Part shown: piece by piece, positions 13,008-24,191 of the stretch
Layout: every line of letters begins with the position of its first letter
How positions within the stretch are numbered: the stretch's first letter is position 1
Source of the DNA: Mycobacterium gallinarum
GTDB taxonomy: Bacteria; Actinomycetota; Actinomycetes; Mycobacteriales; Mycobacteriaceae
Length of the DNA stretch: 64,000 nucleotides
Direction: 5' to 3'
NCBI RefSeq assembly: GCF_010726765.1
Contig: NZ_AP022601.1
Location: forward strand, 1,178,001 to 1,242,000
Notes under the pieces: model-generated
Seen by the model: only the letters and a program-made list of their open reading frames with translations
The model's database searches: none
Told to the model about the DNA's origin: nothing
Program-made: the position numbers and the translations under genes

Positions 13008-13981
13008 CAGCCGAGGTCAAAGACGAGCTCAGCCGTCTTCAGGTCAATTCGGTGAGTGCGCGCCGCGCCGAGGTGGCATCGCTGCTGCGGTTCGCCGGTG
13101 GACTGCACATCGTGTCCGGCCGGGTGGTTGTCGAGGCCGAGGTCGATTTGGGGATCATCGCCCGGCGCCTGCGTAAGGACATCTACGACCTGTACGGCTA
13201 CAACGCTGTGGTGCATGTGCTGTCGGCGAGCGGTATCCGCAAGAGCACCCGGTATGTCCTGCGGGTCGCCAAGGACGGTGAGGCGCTGGCCCGCCAGACC
13301 GGTCTGCTGGATCTGCGTGGACGGCCGGTGCGTGGCCTTCCCGCACAAGTGGTCGGCGGTAGCGTCGCCGACGCCGAAGCTGCTTGGCGTGGCGCGTTTT
13401 TGGCGCACGGATCCCTTACCGAACCGGGCCGGTCCTCGGCGCTCGAGGTCAGTTGCCCAGGGCCCGAGGCGGCGCTGGCGCTCGTCGGCGCGGCACGCCG
13501 ACTCGGGGTCAGCGCGAAGGCCCGTGAAGTCAGGGGCGCCGACCGGGTGGTGGTGCGCGACGGCGAGGCCATCGGCGCATTGCTGACGCGCATGGGTGCC
13601 CAGGACACCAGGTTGACGTGGGAGGAGCGGCGGATGCGCCGCGAGGTGCGTGCCACCGCCAACCGGCTGGCAAACTTCGACGACGCGAATCTACGGCGCT
13701 CGGCGCGGGCGGCGGTCGCTGCGGCCGCGCGCGTGGAGCGGGCGCTGGAGATCCTCGCCGACACCGTTCCGGACCATCTGGCCGCAGCGGGCAAGCTGCG
13801 CGTCGAGCATCGGCAGGCGTCGCTCGAAGAGTTGGGCCGGCTCGCCGATCCACCGATGACGAAAGACGCCGTGGCGGGCCGTATTCGACGGCTGCTGTCC
13901 ATGGCAGACCGCAAGGCCAAGCAGGACGGTATTCCCGACACCGAGTCGGCCGTCACACCGGATCTGCTCGAAGACGCCTAG
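12998..13981 (+). CDS. whiA: WhiA sporulation/division regulator homologue
   Basis: WhiA is a DNA-binding protein that couples a degenerate LAGLIDADG homing-endonuclease fold (N-terminal two thirds) to a C-terminal helix-turn-helix ([33 protein letters not shown]). In Streptomyces it controls sporulation septation with WhiB; in mycobacteria it is an essential-type regulator of unknown regulon. The 327-residue sequence is close to the known mycobacterial protein over its full length. Start GTG 12998 is used; an ATG two codons later is also possible. It is the last gene of the operon; a palindromic element follows seven bases after the stop. Confidence 0.95.
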   Translation: MAMTAEVKDELSRLQVNSVSARRAEVASLLRFAGGLHIVSGRVVVEAEVDLGIIARRLRKDIYDLYGYNAVVHVLSASGIRKSTRYVLRVAKDGEALARQTGLLDLRGRPVRGLPAQVVGGSVADAEAAWRGAFLAHGSLTEPGRSSALEVSCPGPEAALALVGAARRLGVSAKAREVRGADRVVVRDGEAIGALLTRMGAQDTRLTWEERRMRREVRATANRLANFDDANLRRSARAAVAAAARVERALEILADTVPDHLAAAGKLRVEHRQASLEELGRLADPPMTKDAVAGRIRRLLSMADRKAKQDGIPDTESAVTPDLLEDA

Positions 13982-13987
13982 CTCGTC

Positions 13988-14051
13988 GCCGAATGTGGAG
14001 TTATCGCACGTGAACCGGTGGCAGAAAACGTGTCGTAACTAGCCACTCAGC
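13988..14051. repeat. Imperfect palindromic element A (after whiA)
   Basis: The left arm 13988-14012 and right arm 14028-14051 pair at 16 of 24 positions around a 16-base loop. The left arm is 20/25 identical to the left arm of element B at 16727. It lies immediately after whiA and before the cyclase gene, where a transcription terminator or a genome-wide palindromic repeat would fit. There is no U-tract. Confidence 0.55.
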
Positions 14052-14055
14052 GAAC

Positions 14056-16722
14056 TTGGTGTGCGATTCTGTGCAGGTGCCCGCGGGGGACCCGCCCAGT
14101 GGCGTGGTCACGTTCTTGTTCACCGATATCGAGGGTTCGACCCGTCGGTGGGAGTCGGAAGCGGATGCGATGCGCGCGGCGCTGGCGGCGCATGACAAGG
14201 TGCTGCGCACCACGATCGATGCCCATGGGGGGTACGTCTTCAGTCACAGCGGTGACGGGATGGCTGCGGCGTTCTCGTCGCCGATGTCTGCAGTGGGGGC
14301 GGCGATCGATGCGCAGCGGGAGTTGCAGTTGCCGGTGCGGATGGGGATCGCTACCGGGGAAGCCGAGTTACGTGATGACGACTATTTCGGGACGGTGCTC
14401 AATCGCGCAGCGCGGCTGATGGCTGCTGGCCACGGCGGTCAGATCTTGGTCGCCGAATCGACCGCAGGCCTCCTGAGCGGAGTGGAGTTGTCCGATCTGG
14501 GACGACGACAACTGCGCGACGTCCCCAATCCCCTCAACGTGTTTCAGGTTCAGTGCCTCGGATTGCGCACAGATTTCCCACCTCTGCGAACGGTCGATCC
14601 GACTCCTGGAAATCTTCCGCGGTCGTCGACCGCTTTCGTCGGCCGCGATGCCGACCTCGCCGAAATCGTTGCGGCGCTGGAGTCTCGGCCGATGGTCACG
14701 CTCACCGGCGTCGGTGGGGTCGGGAAGACCCGATTAGCGGTGGAGGCCGCCGCGTGCGTGTCCGATCGGTTTCCCGACGGGGTCTGGTATTTCGAACTGG
14801 CCGCCGTCACCGATGAGAAGGCGGTGCCGGATGCGGTGGCCGGCGTTCTCGGCATCACGCAGCAGCCTGGTCTGTCCATGACCGAGTCGATAGCTGCCGC
14901 GCTCGAGGGCCGGTCCCGCCTTCTGCTGTTCGACAACTGTGAACACCTGCTCGACGCGACCGCGGATCTCGCCGAAGCCATACTCGGGTCCGCCGATAGC
15001 GTGAGAATCATTGCGACCAGCCGCGAGGGGCTCGCTCTTGCTGTCGAACAGGTATGGCCCGTGCGCTCGCTGGATCTCGACGCAGCCGTGGAGCTGTTCA
15101 GCGAACGAGCCCACCGGGTGGCGCCAGGGGCAATGCTCGATGACACCGATGCTGTCGCGGAGATTTGCCGACGGCTTGACGGCATTCCGTTGGCCATCGA
15201 ACTGGCCGCGTCGCGCATGTCTTCGATGACTGCGGTGGAGGTTCGGGACCATCTCGATCACCGCCTCAAACTCCTCGTCGGATCCAGGCGTGCTCTGGGG
15301 CGCCATCAGACGTTGCGCCACGCGGTGGCGTGGTCCTATAACTTGCTGGACGACCCCGAGAAGCGGCTACTGGAATGGTGTTCGGTGTTCGCCGGTGGTT
15401 TTGATCTCGACGCCGCGTGTGCCGTAGCGGGACGACCGGATGCTGATCGGTACGTGATCGTGGATCTGCTTGACGCGTTGGTGCGCAAATCCCTGATCGT
15501 GGCCGAACATTCGTCGGGACGGACGCGCTTCTCAATGCTCGAGACGATCCGTGAGTTCGCCGACGAACAGCTCGCGGGCCGCGGCGACGTCGCGCGGGCG
15601 CGTGACGCACACGCACGCCACTTCGCCGGTCGCGAAGCCGCCATTCTGGAACTGTGGAACAGCCCACGCCAGCGGGAGGCCTACGTCTGGTACATGACCG
15701 AATTGGGCAATCTGCGTTCGGCTTTTCGGTGGGCAGCCGATACCGGTGACCTCGACACGGCCGCCACCATCGTCACCTTCCTGGGAATCTTGGCCTACCC
15801 CTTGGAGAATCAAGAGCCCATCGCGTGGGCGGAAGAACTCATAGACTCCGCGCGCACCGCTGCCCATCCCCGTCTGGTGGGCTTGTATGTCGTTGCCGCG
15901 CTCTGCTGGTTGACTGGCCGTTTCGAGGATGCGCTTGCGTACGCAGATGCCGGCAGTATTGCGATGCGGTCCGAGCACCGCGCGGTGCCCTTCAGTTCGG
16001 ATGGCTTGTTCGGTGGCCTGTACGTATCTCTTGGTGACGTCGACAGTGGCATCAACTGGTACGACACCTATCTCGAGCACAACGAGGACTCGATCGGCAT
16101 TGTCAGGGCGAATCGGGTCCTTGCACTTGCGCTGGCCGGTCGTGTCGATGAGGCGATCGCCGCAGCGCCCGATGTCGTCGATGTCGCCGAGGCCAGCGGT
16201 AACCCCTACGCGCTGTCCTTCGCGCTACTGGCGTACGGCATCGCCTTCCGCGAGGCGGATCCGGAGGCCGCGCTCGAGGGCATGCGGCGCGGGTTGGTCA
16301 TCGCACACGAAAGCGGTGCCCGTTCCAATGAGGCGTACCTGGCCAACAACATCGGACGGCTGGAGGCATCCCAAGGCGACATGGTCGCTGCGCTCAACCA
16401 TTTGAAGCTGGGGATTCGCATCAATCACAGTTCGGGGGCCATCGTTGCGCTTCGGAGCCCACTCGCGATCCTCGCGAACATATTGGATCGGCTGCAACTC
16501 CATGACCATGCGGCCGTCATTGCCGGTTTCGCGGATAGCGAGCTGACCGCAGTGGTCTTTCCAGAGTTCCGCAGCACCCTCACACGCCTGCGCAGTGTGC
16601 TCGGCGACGACACGTATGAAGCGCTAGCGCGTCAAGGCGCGTCCATGACCACCGCGGCCATCGCCACCTACGCCCTCGAAAAGATCGAGGAGTTGCGAAC
16701 CACACTCGAGCGTTCAACATGA
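14056..16722 (+). CDS. Class III nucleotidyl cyclase domain fused to STAND ATPase and helical repeats
   Basis: Numbering is from TTG 14056 (888 aa); GTGs at 14059, 14071 and 14077 are alternatives, and no Shine-Dalgarno decides. Residues ~16-165 are a class III cyclase domain: metal Asp24 in FTDIEGS, second Asp67 in SGDG, Asp109, Asn116 and Arg120 are all kept, but the position of the substrate-specifying Lys is Ser63. Residues ~190-480 are a STAND/NB-ARC ATPase with Walker A GVGGVGKTR (Lys224) and Walker B LLLFDN (Asp293). The remainder is a TPR-like helical array. Related M. tuberculosis proteins (for example Rv0386) end in a LuxR helix-turn-helix; none is seen here. A signal-sensing switch protein is likely, but the signal and output are unknown. 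Confidence 0.82.
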   Translation: MVCDSVQVPAGDPPSGVVTFLFTDIEGSTRRWESEADAMRAALAAHDKVLRTTIDAHGGYVFSHSGDGMAAAFSSPMSAVGAAIDAQRELQLPVRMGIATGEAELRDDDYFGTVLNRAARLMAAGHGGQILVAESTAGLLSGVELSDLGRRQLRDVPNPLNVFQVQCLGLRTDFPPLRTVDPTPGNLPRSSTAFVGRDADLAEIVAALESRPMVTLTGVGGVGKTRLAVEAAACVSDRFPDGVWYFELAAVTDEKAVPDAVAGVLGITQQPGLSMTESIAAALEGRSRLLLFDNCEHLLDATADLAEAILGSADSVRIIATSREGLALAVEQVWPVRSLDLDAAVELFSERAHRVAPGAMLDDTDAVAEICRRLDGIPLAIELAASRMSSMTAVEVRDHLDHRLKLLVGSRRALGRHQTLRHAVAWSYNLLDDPEKRLLEWCSVFAGGFDLDAACAVAGRPDADRYVIVDLLDALVRKSLIVAEHSSGRTRFSMLETIREFADEQLAGRGDVARARDAHARHFAGREAAILELWNSPRQREAYVWYMTELGNLRSAFRWAADTGDLDTAATIVTFLGILAYPLENQEPIAWAEELIDSARTAAHPRLVGLYVVAALCWLTGRFEDALAYADAGSIAMRSEHRAVPFSSDGLFGGLYVSLGDVDSGINWYDTYLEHNEDSIGIVRANRVLALALAGRVDEAIAAAPDVVDVAEASGNPYALSFALLAYGIAFREADPEAALEGMRRGLVIAHESGARSNEAYLANNIGRLEASQGDMVAALNHLKLGIRINHSSGAIVALRSPLAILANILDRLQLHDHAAVIAGFADSELTAVVFPEFRSTLTRLRSVLGDDTYEALARQGASMTTAAIATYALEKIEELRTTLERST

Positions 16723-16726
16723 GTGG

Positions 16727-16788
16727 GCCGAGTGTGGGATTGACGCACGTGTTCGAAGCGCGGAGCGTGCGGGTAACCCACGTTCGGC
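16727..16788. repeat. Imperfect palindromic element B (after the cyclase gene)
   Basis: The left arm 16727-16749 and right arm 16766-16788 pair at 17 of 23 positions with a 16-base loop. It begins four bases after the cyclase stop. The left arm resembles that of element A, so the cyclase gene is bracketed by two related palindromes. Confidence 0.55.
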
Positions 16789-16810
16789 GGAAGTTGGAGG
16801 ATGTGACGGC

Positions 16811-17521
16811 ATGGAAACCCTGAGAGTCGGTGCGGCCTTTCCCGATCCGCCGTTCAACGGCATGCCGGACGACACCGGGCTAGACATCGACCTGATGGCG
16901 GCCATTGCCGAGAAGATCGGAGCGACAGTCGAATTCATCGCCTACGAGGGGGTCGACTTCAACGGGATCTTCGACGGACTCGGCGCCAGGTACGACTGCG
17001 TCACCGCGGGAACGACGGTCACCCCGGACCGCGAGAAGAAGGCGCAGTTCCTCCCGCCATACCTGATCTCCGGGCAGTCGCTGGCCGTCGACATCAGAAG
17101 ACTGCCGCACGTCACCTCCATCGACGACCTCGAGGGCCTGACCATCGGCGTACAACAGGGCAACACCAGCCAACCCATCGCCGAGCGTTTGGTCGCCCAG
17201 GGCAAGGCCGCCGCCGTCCGCGTCTACGACTACGGCTCGATCCGCTCGGCGCTGGCCGACCTGACGACCGGTGAATGCGACGCGTTCATGAAGCTCGCGC
17301 CCGTGCTCAACGAGCTCGTCAAGCCGATACCCGGCGTCGAAGTCGTGCAACGTGGCATCTCGGTCGAGAACATCGCCATCGCCGTCGCGCTCGGTGATCA
17401 GACGCTCCTCGGCCGCCTCACCGTCGCGCAGGCCGAGTTGGAGGAGGACGGCACACTGCAGCGCATCCGCGGGAAATGGCTGGGCAATCCCTACGCCGAC
17501 CAGAACCTGGCGGTGCATTGA
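16811..17521 (+). CDS. Family 3 solute-binding-type protein without signal peptide
   Basis: This 236-residue protein has the whole fold of amino-acid-type (SBP_bac_3) binding proteins: TLRVGAAFPDPPFNG, DIDLMAAIAEKIGA, FDGLGARYDCVTAGTTVTPDREK, LEGLTIGVQQGNTSQ and the C-terminal LEEDGTLQRIRGKWLG. Periplasmic members need a signal peptide or lipobox, but this one begins directly with METLRVG, the first strand of the mature fold. The codons upstream of the ATG, which is preceded by GGAGG at 16796-16800, encode no hydrophobic stretch. It is therefore predicted to be cytoplasmic. No ABC permease or ATPase lies nearby. It may sense a small ligand inside the cell; this is inference. Confidence 0.8.
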   Translation: METLRVGAAFPDPPFNGMPDDTGLDIDLMAAIAEKIGATVEFIAYEGVDFNGIFDGLGARYDCVTAGTTVTPDREKKAQFLPPYLISGQSLAVDIRRLPHVTSIDDLEGLTIGVQQGNTSQPIAERLVAQGKAAAVRVYDYGSIRSALADLTTGECDAFMKLAPVLNELVKPIPGVEVVQRGISVENIAIAVALGDQTLLGRLTVAQAELEEDGTLQRIRGKWLGNPYADQNLAVH

Positions 17522-17537
17522 GGACGATGGCGACCGG

Positions 17538-17819
17538 CTATGGGTCGCCCGCCATCCGCTCCGCCAACGCGGCGGCGCGGAGGTGCTCGTCACGGGCGGC
17601 CTCATACACCCGCACCGCTCGGCGGTGCGTGGCAACGTCGCCGATACCCGCCGCTGCGGCGGCGCGGTGTGTCCGCACGGCCTGATCGTGTGCTTTGGCT
17701 TCACATCGATGCCGCGCGGCGGCGACCAAGTGCGCTTGGCGCATCCGGGCGTGGGTGTTTTGAACGGGTTGCGTCAACACCTGTGTGTCGCCGCCGGGAA
17801 TTCCCTCGGTCGCCGTCAT
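17538..17819 (-). CDS. Small Ala/Arg/His-rich hypothetical protein (93 aa)
   Basis: The frame starts with ATG at 17819 behind a good ribosome-binding site (GAAGG, about nine bases upstream) and ends AERMAGDP. It is rich in Ala, Arg and His and looks like one or two long helices (RHRCEAKAHDQAVRTHRAAAAAG). There is no membrane segment or known domain. It lies opposite in direction to its neighbours, between the solute-binding-like gene and gap. I do not recognise it; coding status rests on the ribosome-binding site and the open frame. Confidence 0.5.
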   Translation of the reverse strand: MTATEGIPGGDTQVLTQPVQNTHARMRQAHLVAAARHRCEAKAHDQAVRTHRAAAAAGIGDVATHRRAVRVYEAARDEHLRAAALAERMAGDP

Positions 17820-17973
17820 GTGCCTACCTTCGGCGCGGTTTCCGCCTGTCGTCGTGCAGGCGATATGGCCATGATCACCGCGACCCGTGCCGAACGGCAG
17901 GGACCTAGGTCACCAGCATCGTTGCCCGACGTCACCAATCTGACCAGGCCGCGCGTGGCGCCAATCACACCAC

Positions 17974-17979
17974 TAGGCT
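17974..17979 (+). promoter_or_regulatory. Possible -10 element for gap
   Basis: TAGGCT fits TANNNT and lies 36 bases before the gap start, leaving a short leader that contains the ribosome-binding site GGGAG. No clear -35 element was found. Confidence 0.3.
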
Positions 17980-17988
17980 GGCCGTTGA

Positions 17989-19038
<1,050 letters not shown>

Positions 19039-19042
19039 CGCA

Positions 19043-20278
19043 ATGGCGGAGTCTTCTATCAAGATCCTCTCCGACCTACTGGCAGAAGGGGTTTCGGGCC
19101 GGGGCGTGCTCGTCCGCTCCGACCTGAACGTCCCCCTCGACGACGACGGCAACATCGCCGACCCGGGTCGCATCACCGCGTCGGTGCCCACGCTGCGGGC
19201 GCTGGCCGAGGCCGGCGCCAAGGTCGTCGTCACTGCGCACCTCGGCAGGCCGAAAGACGGTCCGACGCCGGAGTTCTCGCTCGCACCCGTTGCCAAGGCG
19301 CTGGGGGAGCAGCTCGGTAGGCACGTCCAGCTGGCCGGGGATGTAGTCGGCACGGACGCGCTGGCCCGCGCGGAGGGACTGACCGACGGCGACATCCTGT
19401 TGCTGGAGAACATTCGGTTCGACCCACGCGAGACCAGCAAGGACGACAACGAGCGGGGTGCGCTCGCACGGCAGCTCGCCGAACTCGTCAGCGGCGCAGA
19501 CGGGTCGCCCGGTGCGTTCGTCTCCGACGGCTTCGGTGTCGTGCACCGCAAGCAGGCCTCGGTGTACGACGTCGCGACGCTGCTGCCGCATTACGCGGGC
19601 ACGCTGGTGGCCACCGAGATCAAGGTGCTCGAACAGCTGACCAGCTCGACCGAGCGGCCGTACGCGGTGGTGCTCGGCGGCTCGAAGGTGTCGGACAAAC
19701 TCGCGGTCATCGAGAACCTGGCGACCAAAGCGGACAGCATCGTCATCGGCGGTGGTATGTGCTTCACATTCCTTGCGTCACAAGGCGTTTCGGTGGGTAA
19801 GTCGCTGCTCGAAGAAGGCATGATCGATACCTGCCGCCAGCTGCTCGAGGACTACGGCGACGTGATCCACGTGCCGGTCGACATCGTCGTAGCCGACGAG
19901 TTCAAGGCGGATTCTCCGTCGGAGATCGTCGCGGCCGACCAGATTCCGGACGGCAAGATGGGCCTGGACATCGGACCCGGCTCGGTACAGCGCTTCACCA
20001 CGTTGTTGTCGAACGCCAAGACCATCTTCTGGAACGGGCCGATGGGCGTCTTCGAGTTCCCGGCGTTCGCCGCGGGCACCAAGGGCGTCGCCGAGGCGAT
20101 CGTGGGGGCGACGCGCAAGGGCGCGTTCAGTGTGGTGGGCGGTGGCGACTCCGCCGCGGCGGTCCGCCAACTCGGGCTGCCCGAAGACGGCTTCTCCCAC
20201 ATTTCGACCGGTGGCGGGGCGTCGCTGGAATACCTTGAGGGCAAGACGCTCCCGGGTATCGAAGTGCTCGACGACTGA
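19043..20278 (+). CDS. pgk: Phosphoglycerate kinase
   Basis: This 411-residue enzyme transfers the acyl phosphate of 1,3-bisphosphoglycerate to ADP. Family motifs seen are [12 protein letters not shown] near the N-terminus, [18 protein letters not shown], and the nucleotide-binding [10 protein letters not shown] and [10 protein letters not shown]. The ATG follows the gap stop by four bases. The full length is usual for the family. Confidence 0.98.
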   Translation: MAESSIKILSDLLAEGVSGRGVLVRSDLNVPLDDDGNIADPGRITASVPTLRALAEAGAKVVVTAHLGRPKDGPTPEFSLAPVAKALGEQLGRHVQLAGDVVGTDALARAEGLTDGDILLLENIRFDPRETSKDDNERGALARQLAELVSGADGSPGAFVSDGFGVVHRKQASVYDVATLLPHYAGTLVATEIKVLEQLTSSTERPYAVVLGGSKVSDKLAVIENLATKADSIVIGGGMCFTFLASQGVSVGKSLLEEGMIDTCRQLLEDYGDVIHVPVDIVVADEFKADSPSEIVAADQIPDGKMGLDIGPGSVQRFTTLLSNAKTIFWNGPMGVFEFPAFAAGTKGVAEAIVGATRKGAFSVVGGGDSAAAVRQLGLPEDGFSHISTGGGASLEYLEGKTLPGIEVLDD

Positions 20279-20290
20279 AAGGCCGTAGAC

Positions 20291-21076
20291 ATGAGCCGTA
20301 CGCCGCTGATCGCCGGCAACTGGAAGATGAACCTCAACCACTTCGAGGCCATAGCGCTGGTCCAGAAGATCGCGTTCTCGCTGCCGGACAAGTACTTCGA
20401 CAAGGTCGACGTCGCGGTGATTCCGCCGTTCACCGATTTGCGCAGCGTGCAGACGCTCGTCGACGGCGACAAGCTGCGCCTCACCTACGGTGCGCAGGAC
20501 CTGTCCCAGCACGATTCAGGGGCCTACACAGGCGAGATCAGCGGCGCCTTCCTGGCGAAGCTGGGCTGCACCTACGTCGTCGTCGGGCACTCTGAGCGCC
20601 GGACCTACCACCACGAGGACGATGCGCTGGTCGCTGCCAAGGCAGCCGCCGCGTTCAAGCACGGCATCACCCCGATCATCTGCATCGGCGAACAGCTCGA
20701 GGTCCGTGAGGCCGGCAACCACGTCGAATACAACACCGAATCGCTGCGCGGCTCAGTGGCGGGTCTCACAGCAGAGCAGATCGGCCAGGCCGTCATCGCC
20801 TACGAGCCGGTGTGGGCGATCGGCACCGGCCGGGTGGCCAGCGCCGCCGACGCCCAGGAGGTCTGCAAGGCCATCCGCGACGAGTTGAGCAAGCTGTCGT
20901 CCCCACAGCTCGCCGCGGGTGTGCGCATCCTGTACGGCGGATCGGTGAACGCCAAGAACGTCGGCGAGATCGTCGCACAGGAGGACGTCGACGGTGCGCT
21001 GGTCGGTGGGGCGTCGCTCGACGGCGAGCAGTTCGCCACGCTTTCGGCCATCGCTGCTGGTGGGCCCTTGCCGTAG
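20291..21076 (+). CDS. tpiA: Triosephosphate isomerase
   Basis: The 261-residue barrel interconverts dihydroxyacetone phosphate and glyceraldehyde 3-phosphate. Active-site elements are all present: NWKMN with the electrophilic Lys, VVGHSERR with the catalytic His, [10 protein letters not shown] with the base Glu and the flexible loop, and ILYGGSVN at the phosphate site. AAAGG lies before the ATG. It is third in the glycolytic operon. Confidence 0.98.
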   Translation: MSRTPLIAGNWKMNLNHFEAIALVQKIAFSLPDKYFDKVDVAVIPPFTDLRSVQTLVDGDKLRLTYGAQDLSQHDSGAYTGEISGAFLAKLGCTYVVVGHSERRTYHHEDDALVAAKAAAAFKHGITPIICIGEQLEVREAGNHVEYNTESLRGSVAGLTAEQIGQAVIAYEPVWAIGTGRVASAADAQEVCKAIRDELSKLSSPQLAAGVRILYGGSVNAKNVGEIVAQEDVDGALVGGASLDGEQFATLSAIAAGGPLP

Positions 21077-21093
21077 CGGCCCTTTTCGGCCTG

Positions 21094-21099
21094 TAGGCT
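21094..21099 (+). promoter_or_regulatory. Predicted -10 element of a leaderless secG transcript
   Basis: TAGGCT fits TANNNT and is seven bases upstream of the secG ATG at 21107; no Shine-Dalgarno is visible. This would give secG its own leaderless transcript besides read-through from tpiA. Confidence 0.35.
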
Positions 21100-21106
21100 G
21101 TCGGCC

Positions 21107-21340
21107 ATGGTTTTAGCTCTGCAGATCACGCTGATCGTCACCAGCTTGCTCGTGGTGCTTCTCGTGTTGCTGCACCGCGCCAAGGGCGGCGGCCTGTCGA
21201 CCCTGTTCGGCGGCGGCGTCCAGTCCAGCCTGTCCGGCTCGACGGTCGTGGAGAAGAACCTGGACCGGCTGACGTACTTCGTCGTCGGCATCTGGGTGGT
21301 GTCGATCGTCGGCGTCGCGCTGCAGATCAAGTACAGCTAG
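21107..21340 (+). CDS. secG: Preprotein translocase subunit SecG
   Basis: This 77-residue membrane protein has two helices (about residues 2-22 and 53-73) joined by a conserved loop, RAKGGGLSTLFGGG, the hallmark of SecG. It stimulates SecYEG-dependent export. Its place after tpiA is the usual one in actinobacteria. Confidence 0.95.
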   Translation: MVLALQITLIVTSLLVVLLVLLHRAKGGGLSTLFGGGVQSSLSGSTVVEKNLDRLTYFVVGIWVVSIVGVALQIKYS

Positions 21341-21394
21341 TCCCGCGCTGGGGCTCGTCATGCGCTCGGTTGGCACCGCGCTGATACTGGGGGA

Positions 21395-24184
21395 ATGGCA
21401 GACGTCGGCGGACTAGAACCCATCGGGTCGGTGCAGCGCACCAAAGTGGGCCGGGAGGCCACCGAGCCGATGCGCGAAGACATCCGATTGTTGGGTGCGA
21501 TTCTCGGTGAGACCATCCATGAGCAGAACGGCGAGGACGTCTTCGACCTCGTCGAACGCGCCCGCGTGGAGTCGTTCCGAGTGCGGCGCTCGGAGATCGA
21601 CCGCGCCGAGCTGAGCTCCATGTTCGACGGCATCGATATTCACCAGGCCATTCCGGTGATCCGCGCGTTCACCCACTTCGCCCTGCTGGCCAACGTCGCC
21701 GAGGACATCCACCGCGAGCGTCGACGCGTCATCCACGTCGCCGCCGGAGAACCGCCGCAGGACAGCAGCCTGGCGGCGACATACGCCAAACTGGACCTGG
21801 CCGGACTGGATTCGGCGGCGGTCACCGATGCGCTGGCCGGAGCGCTGGTCTCGCCCGTGATCACCGCGCATCCCACCGAGACCCGGCGGCGCACGATTTT
21901 CGACACGCAACACCGCATCACGCAGTTGATGCGGCTGCGATTGAACGGCCATGAGCACACCGACGACGGCCGTGATATCGAGCGTGAGCTGCGCCGCAAC
22001 ATCCTCACGCTGTGGCAGACGGCGCTGATCCGGTTGTCCCGGTTGAAGATTCAGGACGAGATCGAAACCGGGCTGCGGTATTACCCCGCGGCGTTTTTCG
22101 AGGTCGTCCCGCAGGTCAACGCCGAAGTGCGTAACGCCTTAAGGGCCCGCTGGCCCGACAGCGATCTGCTGAGCCAGCCCTTCCTGCGTCCCGGATCGTG
22201 GATCGGCGGCGATCGCGACGGCAATCCGTACGTCACCGCAGAGGTCGTGCGTCTGGCGACCAGCAGTGCCGCCTATACGGCGCTGGAGCATTACTTCACC
22301 GAGATCACCGCGCTCGAAGAGGAATTGTCGATGTCGGCGCGGCTGGTCAAGGTCAGCGAGGCGCTCGAGACACTCGCCGATCAGTGTCATGAGCCCGCCC
22401 GGCTGGACGAACCGTATCGCCGGGCGCTGCGCGTCATCCATGCTCGGTTGACGTCGACGGCTTTCGAGATCCTCGGCCGCCAGCCCGAACACGAACTCGA
22501 CCTCGGGCTGGACCCCTACGAAACCCCCGCTGAACTCTTGGCCGACCTCGACATCGTCGACGAGTCATTGCGGATGAACGGCAGCGCCGTACTGGCAGAC
22601 GATCGGTTGGCCCGGTTGCGGGAAGCCGTGCACGTCTTCGGGTTTCACCTGTCCGGGCTGGACATGCGGCAGAACTCTGATGTGCACGAGGAAGTCATCG
22701 CCGAGCTGCTCGAGTGGGCGGGCGTTCACTCCGACTATCGTTCGCTGCCCGAACCCGAGCGCGTAGAACTGCTTGCGGCAGAGGTCGCCACGCGGCGCCC
22801 GCTCATCGGCGACGGTGCCGAGCTCTCCGAGCTGGCGCGCAAGGAGCTCGACATCGTCGCGGCGGCGGCTCGCGCCGTCAAGGTATTCGGGCCGCAGGCC
22901 GTGCCGAACTACATCATCTCGATGTGCCAGTCGGTGTCCGACATGCTCGAAGCTGCGGTCCTGCTCAAAGAGGTTGGTTTACTCGATGTTTCGGGACCCG
23001 ACGCCTATGCACCCGTCGGGATTGTCCCGTTGTTCGAGACCATCGACGACCTACAGCGCGGCTCGTCGATTCTCGAACAGGCGCTGGAACTTCCGGTGTA
23101 CCGCGCCATCGTGTCGGTGCGTGGTGACAGCCAGGAGGTGATGCTCGGCTATTCGGACTCGAACAAAGACGGCGGATACCTCGCAGCCAACTGGGCGCTG
23201 TATCGCGCCGAGCTCGATCTGGTGGAGTCCGCACGCAAGACGGGAATGCGGTTGCGGTTGTTCCACGGACGCGGCGGCACCGTGGGGCGCGGTGGCGGAC
23301 CCAGTTACGACGCCATCCGGGCGCAGCCGCCCGGCGCGGTCAACGGATCGCTGCGGATCACCGAGCAGGGTGAGGTGATCGCCGCCAAGTACGCCGAACC
23401 GCAGATTGCGCATCGCAACCTGGAGACCCTGTTGGCCGCGACACTGGAGGCCACTCTCCTCGACATCGAGGGTCTCGGCGACGCCGCCGGTCCCGCCTAC
23501 GACGTCCTCGACGAACTGGCCGCCCGCGCCCAGCGGTCGTACTCCGAATTGGTGTATGACACAACGGGTTTCGTCGAGTACTTCAAGGAGTCCACGCCGG
23601 TGAGCGAGATCGGTGCGCTCAACATCGGCAGCAGGCCGACGTCACGCAAGCCCACCACGGCCATCTCGGATCTGCGCGCGATTCCGTGGGTGCTGGCCTG
23701 GAGCCAATCGCGGGTGATGCTGCCGGGCTGGTATGGCACTGGAACCGCGTTCGAGGGATGGATCAACGAGGGCGACGGACGGTTGGAGGTTCTGCAGGAC
23801 CTGTACCGTCGCTGGCCGTTCTTCCGGACGGTGTTGTCCAATATGGCGCAGGTCCTTGCGAAGGCGGACATGGGTCTGGCGGCGCGTTACTCGGAATTGG
23901 TGGCCGACGAGCAGTTGCGGTCGCGGGTGTTCGACAAGATCGTCGCCGAGTACACCCGCACCATCCAGATGCACAAGCTGATCACCGGCCAGGACGACCT
24001 GCTCGCCGACAACCCGGCCTTGGCGCGATCGGTGTTCAACCGGTTTCCGTACCTCGAGCCGCTGAACCACCTTCAGGTGGAACTGTTGCGCCGCTACCGT
24101 TCTGGTGACGACGACGAACTCGTCCAGCGTGGCATCCTGCTCACGATGAGTGGACTGGCGACCGCACTGCGCAACAGCGGCTAG
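21395..24184 (+). CDS. ppc: Phosphoenolpyruvate carboxylase
   Basis: The 929-residue enzyme makes oxaloacetate from phosphoenolpyruvate and bicarbonate, refilling the citric acid cycle. Catalytic signatures are present: TAHPTE with the essential His, [40 protein letters not shown], and IGSRPTSRK near the C-terminus. As I recall, M. tuberculosis lacks this gene at the corresponding place while fast growers have it, which helps place the organism. It ends seven bases before the convergent small gene at 24192. Confidence 0.97.
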   Translation: MADVGGLEPIGSVQRTKVGREATEPMREDIRLLGAILGETIHEQNGEDVFDLVERARVESFRVRRSEIDRAELSSMFDGIDIHQAIPVIRAFTHFALLANVAEDIHRERRRVIHVAAGEPPQDSSLAATYAKLDLAGLDSAAVTDALAGALVSPVITAHPTETRRRTIFDTQHRITQLMRLRLNGHEHTDDGRDIERELRRNILTLWQTALIRLSRLKIQDEIETGLRYYPAAFFEVVPQVNAEVRNALRARWPDSDLLSQPFLRPGSWIGGDRDGNPYVTAEVVRLATSSAAYTALEHYFTEITALEEELSMSARLVKVSEALETLADQCHEPARLDEPYRRALRVIHARLTSTAFEILGRQPEHELDLGLDPYETPAELLADLDIVDESLRMNGSAVLADDRLARLREAVHVFGFHLSGLDMRQNSDVHEEVIAELLEWAGVHSDYRSLPEPERVELLAAEVATRRPLIGDGAELSELARKELDIVAAAARAVKVFGPQAVPNYIISMCQSVSDMLEAAVLLKEVGLLDVSGPDAYAPVGIVPLFETIDDLQRGSSILEQALELPVYRAIVSVRGDSQEVMLGYSDSNKDGGYLAANWALYRAELDLVESARKTGMRLRLFHGRGGTVGRGGGPSYDAIRAQPPGAVNGSLRITEQGEVIAAKYAEPQIAHRNLETLLAATLEATLLDIEGLGDAAGPAYDVLDELAARAQRSYSELVYDTTGFVEYFKESTPVSEIGALNIGSRPTSRKPTTAISDLRAIPWVLAWSQSRVMLPGWYGTGTAFEGWINEGDGRLEVLQDLYRRWPFFRTVLSNMAQVLAKADMGLAARYSELVADEQLRSRVFDKIVAEYTRTIQMHKLITGQDDLLADNPALARSVFNRFPYLEPLNHLQVELLRRYRSGDDDELVQRGILLTMSGLATALRNSG

Positions 24185-24191
24185 GACCCCG

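Noticed and set aside
21077..21093. Possible terminator GGCC-N6-GGCC between tpiA and secG
   Set aside because: The stem is only four base pairs and has no U-tract.
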